Source: Actinopolyspora xinjiangensis (GTDB taxonomy: Bacteria > Actinomycetota > Actinomycetes > Mycobacteriales > Pseudonocardiaceae). Taken from it: a stretch of DNA of 64,000 nt. This document shows positions 8,560 through 20,238 of the stretch, piece after piece. Under the pieces are notes generated by a model that was given only the letters and a program-made list of their open reading frames with translations, ran no database searches and was not told the DNA's origin. Location: positions 186,001 to 250,000 of the forward strand of contig NZ_FNJR01000004.1 of the NCBI RefSeq assembly GCF_900104475.1, read 5' to 3'. Numbering within the stretch: position 1 is the stretch's first letter; every line of letters begins with the position of its first letter. Both the position numbers and the translations under genes were made by a program.

Positions 8560-9096
8560 ATGCATGATTATGCGAAAAAAGGGATAGCAATTCGCCGCGC
8601 TCGGATCGGCGACGTCCGGACCATCAAACGACTCGTCGACACTTACGCCGGACGGGTGCTGCTGGAAAAGGATCTGGTGACCCTGTACGAGAGCGTGCAG
8701 GAGTTCTGGGTGGCCGAACGCTCCGACCGGGAGCCGGGGGAGATCGTGGCCTGCGGCGCACTGCACGTGCTCTGGGAGGATCTCGGCGAGGTACGCACCG
8801 TCGCGGTGGATCCCTCGGTTCGCGGCCAGGGGGTGGGCCACCGGTTGGTGAACGGTCTGATCGAGCTCGCCGGAGAGCTGGGGTTGCCGAAGCTGTTCGT
8901 CCTGACATTCGAGACCGAGTTCTTCGCCAAGCACGGCTTCGAACCGATCACCGGTACCCCCGTCAGCCCGGCCGTCTACGAGGAGATGCGGCGCTCCGCC
9001 GACAGGGGGGTCGCCGAGTTCCTCGATCTGCCCTACGTCAAACCCAACACGCTGGGCAACACACGTATGCTGCTGCGGCTGGACGGACAGCACTGA
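8560..9096 (+). CDS. argA: amino-acid N-acetyltransferase (ArgA-type GNAT)
   Basis: The 178-residue protein is a single GNAT domain. The acetyl-CoA loop is Arg88-G-Q-G-V-G-H, preceded by the strand 'EVRTVAVDP', and the C-terminal half contains 'FFAKHGFEPI'. It corresponds in length and position to mycobacterial Rv2747, which acetylates glutamate (and glutamine) at the first step of arginine synthesis. The ATG at 8560 was chosen because it lies 7 nt after TAGAAT and because homologues start just before 'IRRAR'. Upstream in-frame codons have no ribosome site. Confidence 0.75.
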   Translation: MHDYAKKGIAIRRARIGDVRTIKRLVDTYAGRVLLEKDLVTLYESVQEFWVAERSDREPGEIVACGALHVLWEDLGEVRTVAVDPSVRGQGVGHRLVNGLIELAGELGLPKLFVLTFETEFFAKHGFEPITGTPVSPAVYEEMRRSADRGVAEFLDLPYVKPNTLGNTRMLLRLDGQH

Positions 9097-9228
9097 CCAC
9101 GACGGAACATTCCCCACCCGGCTGAACGGCGAGGAGCACCGGACAACACCCGATCGCACGAAGCGTGCGCGCCCCCGAGGCGATAGGACTGGATCCGCCA
9201 GAGATCATCCGTCGCTAGGGGACGATCC

Positions 9229-9747
9229 GTGCTCGCAGGGAAAAACCGAAACCGATCACGCCTACCGCTGACAGTGCTGGCTGCCTGCTTCGCCACGCTG
9301 CTGACCGGGACCGGTGCGCACGCCACGACGACCGACTCGGAAATCCGCCGGACCACCGACCACTACCTGTTCGAAGTCACACTGGACGAATTCCTTCTGA
9401 TACGTTCCGAACGTCCCCACCCCGACCGGCTCGACTGGTCCTCGGACGCCTGCTCGTACTCCCCCGACTCCCCGTTCGGCTACGAGTTCACCGCGAGTTG
9501 CCAACGACACGACTTCGGATACCGCAACTACAAGTCGCAGGACCGGTTCACCGAGCGGAACAGAACGAGGATCGACGACAACTTCCGCGCGGACATGTAC
9601 TCCAGCTGCGCGGGTGACTCACTCTGCGAACGCGCCGCCGACGTGTACTACTACGCGGTCAGGCAGTTCGGAGCAGGCAGCGGCAGTACCGCCGAGTCCC
9701 TGCGAAAGGCGCGGATCGCAGCGCAGCGCGACCTCACCCCGAAATAG
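9229..9747 (+). CDS. secreted prokaryotic phospholipase A2
   Basis: The 172-residue precursor has an N-terminal signal peptide (basic residues 1-11, hydrophobic 12-28, cleavage probably after Ala-His-Ala near 32). The catalytic motif CQRHDFGYRN has His94-Asp95, the dyad of the Streptomyces violaceoruber-type PLA2 fold. It is preceded by 'CSYSPDSPFGYEF', which contributes to the calcium-binding region. Cys75, Cys91, Cys127 and Cys133 can form two disulfides. The enzyme would release sn-2 fatty acids from phospholipids outside the cell. The gene is monocistronic and convergent with ftsK. GGGGA lies 7 nt before the GTG. Confidence 0.88.
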   Translation: MLAGKNRNRSRLPLTVLAACFATLLTGTGAHATTTDSEIRRTTDHYLFEVTLDEFLLIRSERPHPDRLDWSSDACSYSPDSPFGYEFTASCQRHDFGYRNYKSQDRFTERNRTRIDDNFRADMYSSCAGDSLCERAADVYYYAVRQFGAGSGSTAESLRKARIAAQRDLTPK

Positions 9748-9842
9748 TTCGCTCCGGACCGGGGCACCGCCTCGGTCGAACGGCACGACCGCCGGGCGAG
9801 GCCCACTGCGCCGCCACGGCGTGGGACCGCCCGGGGAGGAAC

Positions 9843-9870
9843 CGGTGCGGCGCGTTCGCGCACCGCACCG
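9843..9870. terminator. hairpin at the 3' end of ftsK and the phospholipase gene
   Basis: CGGTGCGG and CCGCACCG form an 8-bp perfect stem enclosing a further CGCG-TT-CGCG pairing. It ends 2 nt from the ftsK stop codon, in a convergent gap, and could serve both transcripts. Confidence 0.6.
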
Positions 9871-9872
9871 TC

Positions 9873-12506
9873 TCACTCGGACTCCTGCTGCGGCGGCCCT
9901 CCCCTGATCGAGCTCAGCGCACCGTCCAGATCCTCCGGTTTGACCAGCACCTCGCGCGCCTTCGACCCTTCCGAGGGCGCCACCACACCACGGGACTCCA
10001 ACAGGTCCATCAGCCTGCCGGCCTTCGCGAAGCCGACGCGCAGCTTCCGCTGCAGCATGGAAGTGGAACCGAACTGACTGGTGACGACGAGTTCGGCGGC
10101 CTGCAGCAACACGTCCAGATCGTCACCGATGTCGGAGTCGACCTCTTTCTGCTTGCCCTCCTTCGCCGCCGTCACCCCCTCCGCGTAATCCGGTTCGGCC
10201 TGGTCCTTGGTGTAGCCCACGACACGGTGTATCTCCTCGTCACTGACGAAGGAGCCCTGCACCCGTCCCGGTCGCGAACCCCCCATGGGCAGGTAGAGGC
10301 CGTCGCCCATGCCGATCAGCTTCTCCGCCCCCGGCTGGTCGAGGATGACCCGCGAATCCGTCAGCGAGGAAGTGGCGAACGCCAGCCTGGAGGGAACATT
10401 GGTCTTGATCAGGCCGGTAACCACGTCGACCGAAGGACGCTGGGTAGCCAGCACGAGGTGGATTCCGGCCGCCCTGGCCTTCTGCGTGATCCGCACCACG
10501 GCGTCCTCGACGTCCCGGGGAGCGGTCATCATCAGATCGGCCAGCTCGTCGACGATGGCGAGTATGTAGGGGTAGGGGCGGTACTCCCGTTCACTGCCCG
10601 GCGGGGTGGTGATCTCGCCGGAACGCACCTTGGCGTTGAAGTCGTCGATGTGCCGCACCCGGTTCGCCTGCATGTCCTGGTACCGCTGTTCCATCTCGTC
10701 GACGAGCCACCCCAGCGCGGAGGCCGCCTTCTTGGGCTCGGTGATGATGGGGGTGATCAGGTGTGGAATCCCCTCGTACGGCGTGAGCTCCACCATCTTC
10801 GGGTCTATCAGGATCATCCGGACCTCGTCCGGCGTGGCTCTGGCCAACAGCGACACCAGCATCGAGTTGACGAAGCTGGACTTGCCGGAACCCGTGGAAC
10901 CGGCGCAGAGCAGGTGGGGCATCTTGGACAGGTTGGCGGTGACCATCTGCCCTTCGATGTCCTTGCCCAGGCCTATCACCAGCGGATGCGTGTCACTGGC
11001 CGCCGTCGCCGAGCGCAGCACGTCGCCGAGCCGCACCATCTCGCGGTCGCTGTTGGGAACCTCGATACCCACCGCGGACTTTCCGGGTATGGGCGCGAGC
11101 AGCCGAACGTTGTCGTTGGCGACGGCGTAGGCGATGTTCTTGGTCAGCGCCGTGATCTTCTCGACCTTCACGCCCGGACCCAGTTCCACCTCGTAACGAG
11201 TGACGGTGGGGCCCCGGACGAAACCGGTCACCTCGGCGTCGATCTTGAATTGCCGCAGCACACCGTTGATCGCCTCGATCATGGCGTCGTTGACGCTGCT
11301 GTGCCGCTTCGCGGGATCACCCTCCTGCAGCGCGTCGAGCGGCGGAAGGTGGTAGTCCCCCTCCACGGTGCGGCTGATGGTCAGCTGCTGCGGTTCCTCG
11401 GGAGCGGCTCCGGCGGTGGGAACGGGATCGGCCCGCTTGCCCTTCCGGTCCTCGGGTCCACCGCTCTTCGACCGCCCCTTGGCAGAGCTATTGGGAACCA
11501 CCTCGGTGACAGCCTGCTCGGACGCGGCGGAGTTCCCGCCGGTGCCGTCCTGCCCGAGTGCCTCCTCGGGCTCGTCCCGGACGGCGGAGTCCGTCATGGA
11601 CGCCTGCCTGCGCCTGGCCGGGCGGCGGAGGGTGGTGCCGTCCGGCTCGGACGATTCGCCCGCACCGGCCCGCTCTGCGTCGTCGGGATGGGCGAGTTGA
11701 CGCAGCCGTTCGGGCACATCGCGCACCGCGGTCCCGGTCAGCAGCAGTACCGCGAACAGCGAGACGAGCACCAACACCGGAATCGCGACGGCGCCCGTCA
11801 TGCCGTTGGCCAGGGGGCCACCCGCGGCGTATCCCAGCAGCCCCCCGGATTCGGGCCATCCGGCGGCTCGCCGCGGCGCTCCCGTCACGATGTGCAGCAC
11901 GCCGAGTCCGGCGAACAGCAGCAGCGCGGTTCCCACCACCATCCGTGGGCGCGCCTCGGGATTGGTCTCGGTGCGCATGAGCAGCACGGCCACCCCGAAC
12001 AGCACCAGCGGCAGCACCAGAGCGGCCGAACCGACCACCGAGCGCAACAACCAGTCGAGCCAGTGCCCGACAGGTCCGCCCGCCCGCCACCAAACGCCCG
12101 CAGCGGTGATCACCGCGACGGCCAGCAGAATCAGCGCCACGCCGTCCCGCCGGTGGGCGGGCTCCAGTTCCCTGGTGCGGCCCAAGGTGCGCAGCAGAGT
12201 ACCGGCCACCCGCGCGATACCGCCCGCGAACTCGGAACCGCCACCGCCCCGGGAATCACGAGGACTCCCCCGTTTCGAACTCGCCGACCGGTTCGCCTTC
12301 GAGGAACGCGAACCGTTCCCCGCGGTGCGCTTGGTGGTGGCGGAGCGCCTGGCCGAGGAGCCGGTGGAACGCGTCCCGTTGCTCTTCCGGGGCCCGGAGC
12401 CGGATCCGCTGGAGTTGGACCTCTTCGTGGCCGATCCGGAGGAACCACGTCGCTCCCCACCGCCACGCGTGTTCGACCGCCCCTTGCCCGTCGTGCCACT
12501 GGCCAT
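9873..12506 (-). CDS. ftsK: DNA translocase FtsK/SpoIIIE
   Basis: The 877-residue protein has a low-complexity Ser/Gly/Arg/Lys N-terminus (to about residue 95), four to five membrane helices (about 122-258), an acidic linker, and the RecA-like motor. Walker A 'GSTGSGKSS' lies near 536-544, Walker B 'AIVDELADLMM' and 'ATQRPSVDVVTG' follow, and a C-terminal winged-helix gamma domain recognises KOPS-type DNA motifs. FtsK pumps DNA at the division septum and activates XerCD dimer resolution. The internal ATG at 12506 ('MASGTTGKGR') is preferred over an upstream frame extension to 12545 that lacks family similarity. Confidence 0.93.
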   Translation of the reverse strand: MASGTTGKGRSNTRGGGERRGSSGSATKRSNSSGSGSGPRKSNGTRSTGSSARRSATTKRTAGNGSRSSKANRSASSKRGSPRDSRGGGGSEFAGGIARVAGTLLRTLGRTRELEPAHRRDGVALILLAVAVITAAGVWWRAGGPVGHWLDWLLRSVVGSAALVLPLVLFGVAVLLMRTETNPEARPRMVVGTALLLFAGLGVLHIVTGAPRRAAGWPESGGLLGYAAGGPLANGMTGAVAIPVLVLVSLFAVLLLTGTAVRDVPERLRQLAHPDDAERAGAGESSEPDGTTLRRPARRRQASMTDSAVRDEPEEALGQDGTGGNSAASEQAVTEVVPNSSAKGRSKSGGPEDRKGKRADPVPTAGAAPEEPQQLTISRTVEGDYHLPPLDALQEGDPAKRHSSVNDAMIEAINGVLRQFKIDAEVTGFVRGPTVTRYEVELGPGVKVEKITALTKNIAYAVANDNVRLLAPIPGKSAVGIEVPNSDREMVRLGDVLRSATAASDTHPLVIGLGKDIEGQMVTANLSKMPHLLCAGSTGSGKSSFVNSMLVSLLARATPDEVRMILIDPKMVELTPYEGIPHLITPIITEPKKAASALGWLVDEMEQRYQDMQANRVRHIDDFNAKVRSGEITTPPGSEREYRPYPYILAIVDELADLMMTAPRDVEDAVVRITQKARAAGIHLVLATQRPSVDVVTGLIKTNVPSRLAFATSSLTDSRVILDQPGAEKLIGMGDGLYLPMGGSRPGRVQGSFVSDEEIHRVVGYTKDQAEPDYAEGVTAAKEGKQKEVDSDIGDDLDVLLQAAELVVTSQFGSTSMLQRKLRVGFAKAGRLMDLLESRGVVAPSEGSKAREVLVKPEDLDGALSSIRGGPPQQESE

Positions 12507-12944
12507 ACCGCACACGGTATCGGTGTCCCACCCCTCGTGTAACACCAGCCGAACCGGCCCGTCCGGCTGTCCGCCGGGTCGGAGCCACTACTCGTACTCG
12601 TCACCACGAGGTGCCGAGCCCCGGACCGACACACCGTCGGGTGGATTTTCGCCCACCGGACGTGGTGAGCGAAGAGGACGGTGGCCACCGATCGGCCCCG
12701 GCGGGAACCACGCCCGACACTAGGCGGGCGGGAGCGCCCGGAACCCGGCCGGTGCGAAAGAGGCAGCCAAGACACGCCGTCGGTTGTCCGATTCGGAGGG
12801 ATCATTCCGTTCGAATCCACTCGGACGGGTGAGCACGGTCGCACGCCGCGCTGTCAGTCCGGCCCGTCCGAGTGCCGATAACAGGAAGTGTCGGCGGTTC
12901 GCCGAACCACCGCGGACCGAAGAACACCGAGCGAAGGGAAACGC
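12507..12944. other. intergenic region between ftsK and the S33 peptidase gene
   Basis: This 438-bp divergent gap holds no supportable gene. Only short dyads are visible: GGTGG/CCACC around 12640-12660 and CGGGCG-GGAG-CGCCCG at 12725-12740. Promoters for both flanking genes should be here but no confident hexamers were found. Confidence 0.5.
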
Positions 12945-14531
12945 GTGCGCAAGCACCTCGCCGTGGCACTGACCGCCGGGATGCTCGCCGGAATTCCGGC
13001 ACTGACCGGCAGTGCCGGAGCGGACGTGGCTCCGGATTTCGACCCCGCCCCCATCCGGTGGGAGGAGTGTCGGGACGAGCGACTGCGGCACGCCGGGGCC
13101 GAGTGCGGCTTCCTGCGGGTTCCGCTGGACTACACGGAGCCCAACGGCAGGATGATCTCGCTGGCGGTCTCCCGGATCGAGCACACCTCCCCGGAACGGG
13201 ACTACCAGGGGGTCATGGTGGTCAATCCCGGCGGACCGGGAGGTTCGGGGCGGAAGCTGTCGCTGCTCGGCGATTCCGTTCCCGACGGGGCGGGGGCCGA
13301 CTACGACTGGATCGGGTTCGACCCGCGCGGGGTCGGCGCCAGCGAACCGGCGCTCTCCTGCGACGCCGACCACTTCTCGCCGCCGCGCTCCGCCTACGTA
13401 CCCTTCCGCGAAGGTGTCGAACGAATCAGGCTGCGACGCGCCGCGGACTACGCCGCTGCCTGCGAACGCGCCGCACCGGAACTGCTGGAACACCTCAGGA
13501 CGACCGACACCGTTCAGGACCTGGAGAGCCTGCGTGAGGCGTTGGGCCGCGAACGGATCAACTACTACGGGTTCTCCTACGGCACATACATCGGGCAGGT
13601 GTACGCCACGAAACACCCGCGACGCCTGCGCCGCCTCGTCATGGACGGCGTGGTGGACCCCGGCGAGGTGTGGTACCGCTCGAACCTGAAGCAGGATCTC
13701 GCCTTCGACCGCGTCTTCGGCGTCTACACGGACTGGATAGCCGAACACGACTCGGTGTACCACCTGGGTGATACCGGTGACGAGGTCCGGCGGCGTTACT
13801 ACGAACGGCTGGCCGAACTGGGCCGACACCCCGCCGGAGGAGTGCTCGGCCCGGCGGAGTGGACCGACGTGTTCCTGCCTGCCGGCTACGGCAGGCACGG
13901 CTGGGAGAACATCGCGGAGGCGTTCTCCGCCCTGGTGCACCGGGGCGATCCCGAGCCGGCGCTGAAGCTCTACGAAGCCGCGAACGGCCCGGGTGACAAC
14001 GGCTACGCCATGTACCTGGCGACCGAGTGCACCGACGCCGAGTGGCCGCGGCTGTGGAGCACCTGGCGGGCCGACCACTGGCGAGCCTTCGCGAAGGCAC
14101 CGTTCGAGACATGGGGCAACGCCTGGTACAACGCCCCGTGCCGTACCTGGCCCGTACCCGCAGGCGAACGGGTGCGCGTGGACGGCGACGCGGTGGACAG
14201 TGCTTTGCTGGTCAACCAGGAGTTCGACGCCGCCACGCCGTACAGCGGGGCGCTGGAAGCGCGGGAACGCTTTCCGGAATCAGCGCTGGTCGGAGTGTCC
14301 TCGGGGGTGACGCACTCGGGATCGCTGGGGGGCAACGCGTGCGTGGACGACCGGATCGCCGCGTATCTGGCGGAAGGCACCCTTCCCGAGCGGAAAGCGG
14401 GGCGACGTGCCGATGTGACGTGTGAACCGCTCCCCGCTCCGCGACCGGAGTCGGGCACCGCTCGGCGGGAAACCCGTTCGCAGCGGCAGCCCGACGTGCT
14501 GCGCGCCGCGCTGCGGAACGCTCGGCGTTGA
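12945..14531 (+). CDS. secreted alpha/beta hydrolase, S33 tripeptidyl-aminopeptidase type
   Basis: The 528-residue product begins with a signal peptide (VRKHLAVALTAGMLAG, probable cleavage after GSAGA near residue 26). It has the oxyanion region 'NPGGPGGSG' at 94-102, nucleophile Ser211 in GFSYG, and a C-terminal TAP-like domain with Asp in 'NQEFDAATP' and His in 'GVTHSG'. It matches the SlpD/SlpE and tripeptidyl-aminopeptidase family, which trims peptides from N-termini outside the cell. There is no lipobox Cys, so it is probably released. The GTG at 12945 was chosen since GAAGGGAA precedes it and the signal peptide starts there. A strong terminator follows. Confidence 0.85.
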   Translation: MRKHLAVALTAGMLAGIPALTGSAGADVAPDFDPAPIRWEECRDERLRHAGAECGFLRVPLDYTEPNGRMISLAVSRIEHTSPERDYQGVMVVNPGGPGGSGRKLSLLGDSVPDGAGADYDWIGFDPRGVGASEPALSCDADHFSPPRSAYVPFREGVERIRLRRAADYAAACERAAPELLEHLRTTDTVQDLESLREALGRERINYYGFSYGTYIGQVYATKHPRRLRRLVMDGVVDPGEVWYRSNLKQDLAFDRVFGVYTDWIAEHDSVYHLGDTGDEVRRRYYERLAELGRHPAGGVLGPAEWTDVFLPAGYGRHGWENIAEAFSALVHRGDPEPALKLYEAANGPGDNGYAMYLATECTDAEWPRLWSTWRADHWRAFAKAPFETWGNAWYNAPCRTWPVPAGERVRVDGDAVDSALLVNQEFDAATPYSGALEARERFPESALVGVSSGVTHSGSLGGNACVDDRIAAYLAEGTLPERKAGRRADVTCEPLPAPRPESGTARRETRSQRQPDVLRAALRNARR

Positions 14532-14549
14532 GGTCCCCGCCCACGAGAA

Positions 14550-14588
14550 AGCGCTCGGCGCCGCACGATCCGTGCGGCGCCGAGCGCT
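14550..14588 (+). terminator. strong hairpin terminator after the S33 peptidase gene
   Basis: A perfect 17-bp GC-rich stem with a 5-nt loop (GATCC) begins 18 nt after the peptidase stop codon. A C/T-rich tract (CCCCCTCCCC) follows rather than a pure U-tract. Confidence 0.8.
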
Positions 14589-14830
14589 CCCCCTCCCCTG
14601 GTGTGACTTCGAGTCCTCCTGACCCCGTCCGGTCGTTCCCCACCTCGGTACCCACCCCGACGGCACCCGTGGGGAAGCGTCACCGGGACGAGCCGGTGGT
14701 CTGCCACGTACCCGCGACTCCCACGTCACGCGCGTACTCGGACACCGACTCGCCGTCCCCGAGGACTCCGTCACACGCTCTCGGGTGACCCGTGCCTGCC
14801 TCCGTCGAACCCGGAGACCGGCCGGTCACC

Positions 14831-15079
14831 TCAGAACTTGGCGTGGTCGACTATGGGGGCGTTGACGCAGTAAGCCGACTGGCTCCCCAGGAGATTGCCG
14901 GCAGCACCGAGCACGCCGACATTGTTCCCGCAGGCCTGGATCGGCAGGATGCTCACGTTGTTGTCGTTGAGGATGTTTATGCCGTCGTTGTCATAGCTGT
15001 CGGCCATGGCGGGCGATCCCACGGCCATGAGACCGGCGGCAGCTGCCGACACCGTCAGGAAGCGAAGCGACTTACGCAC
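14831..15079 (-). CDS. small secreted chaplin-like protein
   Basis: The 82-residue precursor has a clear signal peptide (VRKSLRFLTVSAAAAGLMAVGSPAMA, cleavage after AMA), leaving about 56 residues. The mature part is rich in Asn, Val, Ile and Gly and has two cysteines, in 'QACGNNVGVLG' and 'AYCVNAP'. This resembles chaplins, small amyloid-forming surface proteins of aerial hyphae (CGNxVNVVG followed by a second Cys), though it lacks the usual GN-A-x-GN opening and the second half is shorter. It may therefore be a diverged chaplin or a related secreted peptide. The gene is monocistronic. The GTG start was chosen at the signal peptide. Confidence 0.6.
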   Translation of the reverse strand: MRKSLRFLTVSAAAAGLMAVGSPAMADSYDNDGINILNDNNVSILPIQACGNNVGVLGAAGNLLGSQSAYCVNAPIVDHAKF

Positions 15080-15291
15080 GATCGGACCCCAATCTGCAAT
15101 CTGCTGTGACTGCGGTGAACGCCGCACCGGCGGAAAAACGAAGGCTTCCGCGCGAACTTTCCGCCGACCGGCTGTTTCCAGATTGGCATCAGAAGCCCGA
15201 GGCAGCGCGCGCAGTCACACTATCGAGGCAAGATGATCACACGAAAGTGCTGTTGCAAGCCGAACGTGTCCAGAGTATCTAGCGGATTCCC

Positions 15292-15319
15292 TTCAGAGTC
15301 ACCCGAAAGTGACTCTGAA
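15292..15319 (-). terminator. hairpin in the rnj/chaplin-like intergenic region
   Basis: TTCAGAGTCAC and GTGACTCTGAA form a perfect 11-bp stem with loop CCGAAA. It lies about 210 bp beyond the rnj stop and 213 bp before the chaplin-like start. It could terminate the dapA-rnj transcript or act in the chaplin-like leader. Confidence 0.5.
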
Positions 15320-15412
15320 ACCGGTACGGAGGTTCAGCACCGCGTCACCGAACCGAGCACCGACGGGGTGGGACCACCGGACGCGCCCCCACGCGTGTCC
15401 GAGTGGCCCGGA

Positions 15413-15472
15413 GAGAGCGGCTCCCCCGTTCCGCCCTCTTTTCCGGGCCCGCTCGCTCGCAGAGCCGCTCTC
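15413..15472. repeat. long-loop inverted repeat downstream of rnj
   Basis: GAGAGCGGCTC at 15413-15423 and its exact complement at 15462-15472 (11 bp) enclose 38 nt. This may be part of the transcript end of the dapA-rnj operon. Confidence 0.45.
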
Positions 15473-15527
15473 GGTCGCCGGGCGCGCCGAAGCGCACGTG
15501 GTTGGCCGAACACTCGACAGGAACCGC

Positions 15528-18437
<2,910 letters not shown>

Positions 18438-18482
18438 GTTCGGCCGCGAGGGAGGAAGGGTTCCTCCGGTGGACGGCCGAAC
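18438..18482 (-). terminator. two-tier hairpin after the TIGR03085 gene
   Basis: A 9-bp outer stem (GTTCGGCCG/CGGCCGAAC) encloses a 7-bp inner stem (GGAGGAA/TTCCTCC, loop GGG). It starts 20 nt beyond the stop codon of the minus-strand gene. Confidence 0.65.
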
Positions 18483-18501
18483 GAGTTCCCGCGAGGATCG
18501 C

Positions 18502-19128
18502 TCAGACACTGCGGCGCAGGTCCTCCACAGCGAGCACGTCGGCCTCGTTGCCCTCGAAGTTGACCTGTGCGGGTTTCCTGCCGAACGCGTGCAGCAGGAG
18601 CTCCTCGGGAGATCCGAGGACGCGTACCGTGCGCGGCCCGCTCTTGGCGGCTATCTCGCGACCGTCCGGGCGGCGCAGCACCACTCCCACGGGGCTGCGG
18701 CCGTAGAAGTACCTGGCGGTGCGGGACAACGCCTTCCAGAGGGCTTCCGCCCGCTCCGGATCCTCCGGACGAGGCTGCCAACCCGGCTGGGCACGGCGGA
18801 CATCCTCGTGGTGCACGTAGTACTCGGCACTGTTGACGATCTCGTTGACGGCCCCGATCCCCAGCGGATTCCACTTCGGCGGCCCCTGGCGCACCCGGTC
18901 GACCAGCTCCTCCCACCGCAGTTGGGCGAGCTCGCCGCGCACGCGCTCACCGCGATCGGCCAGCGCCTTGAGCAGTTTTCCTCCCGCCGCGTCCGGACGA
19001 TGCTCCCGCACCACCAGGTGAACGGCGAGATCCCGCGTGGACCAGCCGTCGCACAGCGTCGGCGCCTCCGGCCCCAACCGCTCGAAGAGATCACACAGTT
19101 GCTGACGTTCGTCGTTCGCGACACCCAT
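18502..19128 (-). CDS. TIGR03085 family DinB-like protein
   Basis: The 208-residue protein starts with 'LCDLFERLGPEAPTLCDGWSTRDLAVHLVVREHRPDA', broken here only by its family pattern: the CxGWxxxDLxxHL motif of the mycothiol-dependent maleylpyruvate isomerase N-terminal (DinB-like four-helix) fold. His residues in 'HLVVREHR' and 'YVHHEDVRR' could form a metal site. TIGR03085 proteins are restricted to actinobacteria and have no proven reaction. Mycothiol-linked chemistry is a family-level inference only. The gene is monocistronic, with a TAGAGT hexamer 6 nt before the ATG. Confidence 0.75.
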   Translation of the reverse strand: MGVANDERQQLCDLFERLGPEAPTLCDGWSTRDLAVHLVVREHRPDAAGGKLLKALADRGERVRGELAQLRWEELVDRVRQGPPKWNPLGIGAVNEIVNSAEYYVHHEDVRRAQPGWQPRPEDPERAEALWKALSRTARYFYGRSPVGVVLRRPDGREIAAKSGPRTVRVLGSPEELLLHAFGRKPAQVNFEGNEADVLAVEDLRRSV

Positions 19129-19134
19129 GCCCGC

Positions 19135-19140
19135 ACTCTA
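19135..19140 (-). promoter_or_regulatory. putative -10 element, leaderless TIGR03085 mRNA
   Basis: On the minus strand TAGAGT is followed by the 6-nt spacer GCGGGC and the ATG at 19128. There is no ribosome binding site. Confidence 0.5.
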
Positions 19141-19170
19141 GCCGGGAAAACGCGAGGCCGTCCTTCCGAG

Positions 19171-19198
19171 GTGGTGATCCGCGCCCATCGCGGACCAC
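19171..19198 (-). terminator. imperfect hairpin after thyX
   Basis: GTGGT-(GAT bulge)-CCGCG pairs with CGCGG-ACCAC around loop CCCAT. It lies 20 nt past the thyX stop codon. Confidence 0.5.
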
Positions 19199-19217
19199 CC
19201 ACATCACCGGAAGCCGA

Positions 19218-19970
19218 TCATCCCTCGGTGACGTACGGACTCGAAGCCACCTCGGTTCCGTCCCGGAGCTCGGTGATCTCGAAATCGCCGAAGACGTTCG
19301 GGGCGACCCCGCGCAGCTGCCTGAGGCACTCGACGGCCAACGCCCGGATCTCCACGTCGGCGTGCTCGCTGGCGCGCATCGCGACGAAGTGCCGCCAGGC
19401 GCGGTAGTTACCGGTGACCACGATGCGCGTCTCGGTGGCGTTCGGCAGCACGGAACGGGCCGCCTGCCTGGCCTGCTTGCGGCGAAGCGTCGCCTTGGGC
19501 TCGTCGGCGAACTTCTCCTGCAACGCCTGCTGCAGGTCCGCGTAGGCCTCCAGACCGGCCTTGGTCGCCGCGACGAACTTCTCGTGCAGTTCGGGGTCCT
19601 CGGCGATGATGTCGGGCTCGACCATGCCCGCGTCCCGTTCGGGGACATAGCGCTGGGACAGCTGCGAGTAGGAGAAGTGCCGGTGGCGGATGAGCTCGTG
19701 GGTCAACGAGCGCGAGACACCGCTGATGTAGAAGGTCACGGTCCCGTGCTCGAGCACGGACAGGTGCCCGACCTCCATGATGTGGCCCAGGTATCCCGCG
19801 TTGGTCGCGGTGGCGGGATTCGGTTTGCTCCAGGACTGGTAACAGGCACGACCCGCGAACTCCGCCAACGCCTGTCCCCCGTCGGCGTCGGTCGACCAGT
19901 CCACGTCTTCGGGCGGGAAGAACTCGGTCTTGCCGATCAGCCGTACCTTCGGCGGAACGATCTCGGTCAC
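19218..19970 (-). CDS. thyX: flavin-dependent thymidylate synthase
   Basis: The 250-residue protein has the ThyX motif [13 protein letters not shown] at residues 95-107 (RHRx7SxR), with '[16 protein letters not shown]' before it. ThyX methylates dUMP using FAD, NADPH and methylene-tetrahydrofolate. The GTG at 19970 was chosen because AAAGGGG precedes it and it fits family length; the open frame extends far upstream without similarity. The order thyX, dapA, rnj is the mycobacterial one, here interrupted by the TIGR03085 gene. Confidence 0.93.
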   Translation of the reverse strand: MTEIVPPKVRLIGKTEFFPPEDVDWSTDADGGQALAEFAGRACYQSWSKPNPATATNAGYLGHIMEVGHLSVLEHGTVTFYISGVSRSLTHELIRHRHFSYSQLSQRYVPERDAGMVEPDIIAEDPELHEKFVAATKAGLEAYADLQQALQEKFADEPKATLRRKQARQAARSVLPNATETRIVVTGNYRAWRHFVAMRASEHADVEIRALAVECLRQLRGVAPNVFGDFEITELRDGTEVASSPYVTEG

Positions 19971-20205
19971 GGCGGGCGAACCCCTTTCCTGCGTGCTGCG
20001 GCCGGCGTTGTTCTTCCGGCGATGACTCCCCTGGGGGCTGCCACCGGCGATCGGCGTGGCGCCTCCCCTCGCCGAACACCCTAACCGGCGGAGAGGTATC
20101 CCCCCGACGCGCGGTGCGCGGTGGGTGTTCGAGGTCATCGTGGTTCTCCGCGGGCCTCCCCGACCACCGCTGGGGGCAGCGGAAGACACCACGCTCCCCT
20201 TGTCG

Positions 20206-20238
20206 TGACACCAGAATGACGTCATGGTGATGTCATGG
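20206..20238 (+). promoter_or_regulatory. 11-bp-periodic operator-like array overlapping the start of the RHH gene
   Basis: Three consecutive 11-bp units start with TGAC/TGAT: TGACACCAGAA (degenerate), TGACGTCATGG and TGATGTCATGG. The last includes the ATG of the ribbon-helix-helix gene. The middle unit contains the palindrome ATGACGTCAT. No Shine-Dalgarno is present. One helical turn per unit fits cooperative binding by ribbon-helix-helix dimers, so autoregulation is likely. Confidence 0.5.

Larger units (their letters stand above)
15080..15527. other. intergenic region upstream of the chaplin-like gene
   Basis: This 448-bp gap lies downstream of rnj and upstream of the chaplin-like gene. 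It contains no supportable gene but has the two inverted repeats listed separately. The stretch 15225-15320 is less GC-rich than its surroundings, consistent with a promoter region for the chaplin-like gene. Confidence 0.5.

Noticed and set aside
8551-8578. ARG-box-like TATGCATGATTATGC at the argA-like start
   Set aside because: It lacks a clear second half-site in the expected spacing, and it overlaps the coding start of an AT-rich leaderless gene; the match is too weak to call an ArgR site.
10227-12542. Plus-strand 771-codon open frame opposite ftsK
   Set aside because: It is a GC-rich antisense shadow; FtsK has all Walker and membrane features in the minus frame.
12787-12830. tRNA-like TTCGAATCC at 12810-12818 with a GTCCGA/TCGGAC stem
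   Set aside because: The stem encloses only about 30 nt, there is no D-arm or anticodon arm, and the T-stem does not pair.
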